The position numbers were made by a program, and so were the translations under genes. The notes under the pieces were generated by a model that saw nothing but the letters and a program-made list of their open reading frames with translations, did no database searches and had not been told where the DNA came from. A stretch of 64,000 nt of DNA from Caulobacter sp. Root1455 (GTDB lineage Bacteria; Pseudomonadota; Alphaproteobacteria; Caulobacterales; Caulobacteraceae). The stretch is taken from the NCBI RefSeq assembly GCF_001426905.1, contig NZ_LMFQ01000024.1:316669-380668 (forward strand), in the 5' to 3' direction. Of the stretch, positions 63,917 through 64,000 are shown piece after piece (position 1 is the stretch's first letter; every line of letters begins with the position of its first letter).

Positions 63917-64000
63917 CTAGGCCAACTGCATGAAGGCGTCGACCCGGTTCAGGGCCGCCAACGACGCATGGATGCGGCAGCGCAGCCCTTCGGGTCGATA
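63917..64000 (-). CDS. C-terminal fragment of an unidentified gene
   Basis: The last 27 codons of a gene entering from the right edge, ending ...RPEGLRCRIHASLAALNRVD and then AFMQLA. Third-position G+C and an uninterrupted frame support coding. The residues are too few to name a family. Confidence 0.5.
   Translation of the reverse strand, partial: YRPEGLRCRIHASLAALNRVDAFMQLA

Overview
The window reads as chromosomal DNA of a stalked alphaproteobacterium of the genus Caulobacter, or a very close relative. It is about two-thirds G+C. Two genes specific to this lineage support the placement: mipZ (21144-21980, minus), the FtsZ-positioning ATPase, and spmX (34222-35505, minus), the co-opted phage-lysozyme-like recruiter of the DivJ kinase. 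A phasin, a leucine/propionate acyl-CoA carboxylase set, and tandem ceramidase-like membrane proteins fit an aerobic, polyester-storing, sphingolipid-making Caulobacter. I cannot name the species.

Layout. 1-9.3 kb: start of a dGTPase-like gene, erpA, xthA, an EF-hand protein, ilvD, a secreted GH39 glycosidase and two oxidoreductases. 9.6-12.4 kb: clpS-clpA. 12.4-18.5 kb: small metabolic and housekeeping genes, including a HIT protein, an alpha/beta hydrolase that lacks its nucleophile, and an overlapping RidA-GDPD-FemAB-like trio. 18.5-23 kb: phasin, a D-Ala-D-Ala carboxypeptidase with a SPOR domain, a J-domain protein, mipZ and panC. 23.2-34.2 kb: leucine degradation (mccA, a DUF3667 membrane protein, methylglutaconyl-CoA hydratase, mccB, and apart from them ivd), interrupted by a patatin-type lipase, a trans-aconitate methyltransferase and two very small transcription units. 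34.2-41.5 kb: spmX, mgtE, tRNA-Leu(GAG), a FliN-like protein, lipB, two DUF805 proteins, pccA. 41.7-49.8 kb: a heme-binding-type protein, a DJ-1-family protein, msrB, a GH18-like protein, and a clearly AT-rich two-gene island (46.6-47.9 kb) that looks like a Panacea-type toxin-antitoxin pair. 50-54.8 kb: tandem ceramidase-like genes, then thiC behind a TPP riboswitch. 54.9-64 kb: periplasmic RidA, a zinc peptidase, TPR and small secreted proteins, D-cysteine desulfhydrase-like and racemase-like enzymes, a protein with alveolin-like repeats, and a class A penicillin-binding protein.

Links between genes. MccA, MccB, the hydratase and Ivd form the upper leucine pathway; PccA belongs to propionyl-CoA carboxylation. 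MipZ and SpmX are both cell-cycle and polarity factors, and each has a plausible lineage-specific regulatory signature upstream: GANTC methylation sites for mipZ and a sigma-54-like promoter for spmX. Intergenic spaces hold at least four families of long palindromic repeats and one two-copy hairpin motif with a compensatory base change.

The best candidates for something undescribed are three. (1) A stand-alone ~180-nt unit at 32.64-32.83 kb with a 12-nt Shine-Dalgarno, a 21-codon ORF, mutually exclusive hairpins and a terminator. (2) The AT-rich Panacea pair with a partner of unrecognised family. (3) The alveolin-like repeat protein.
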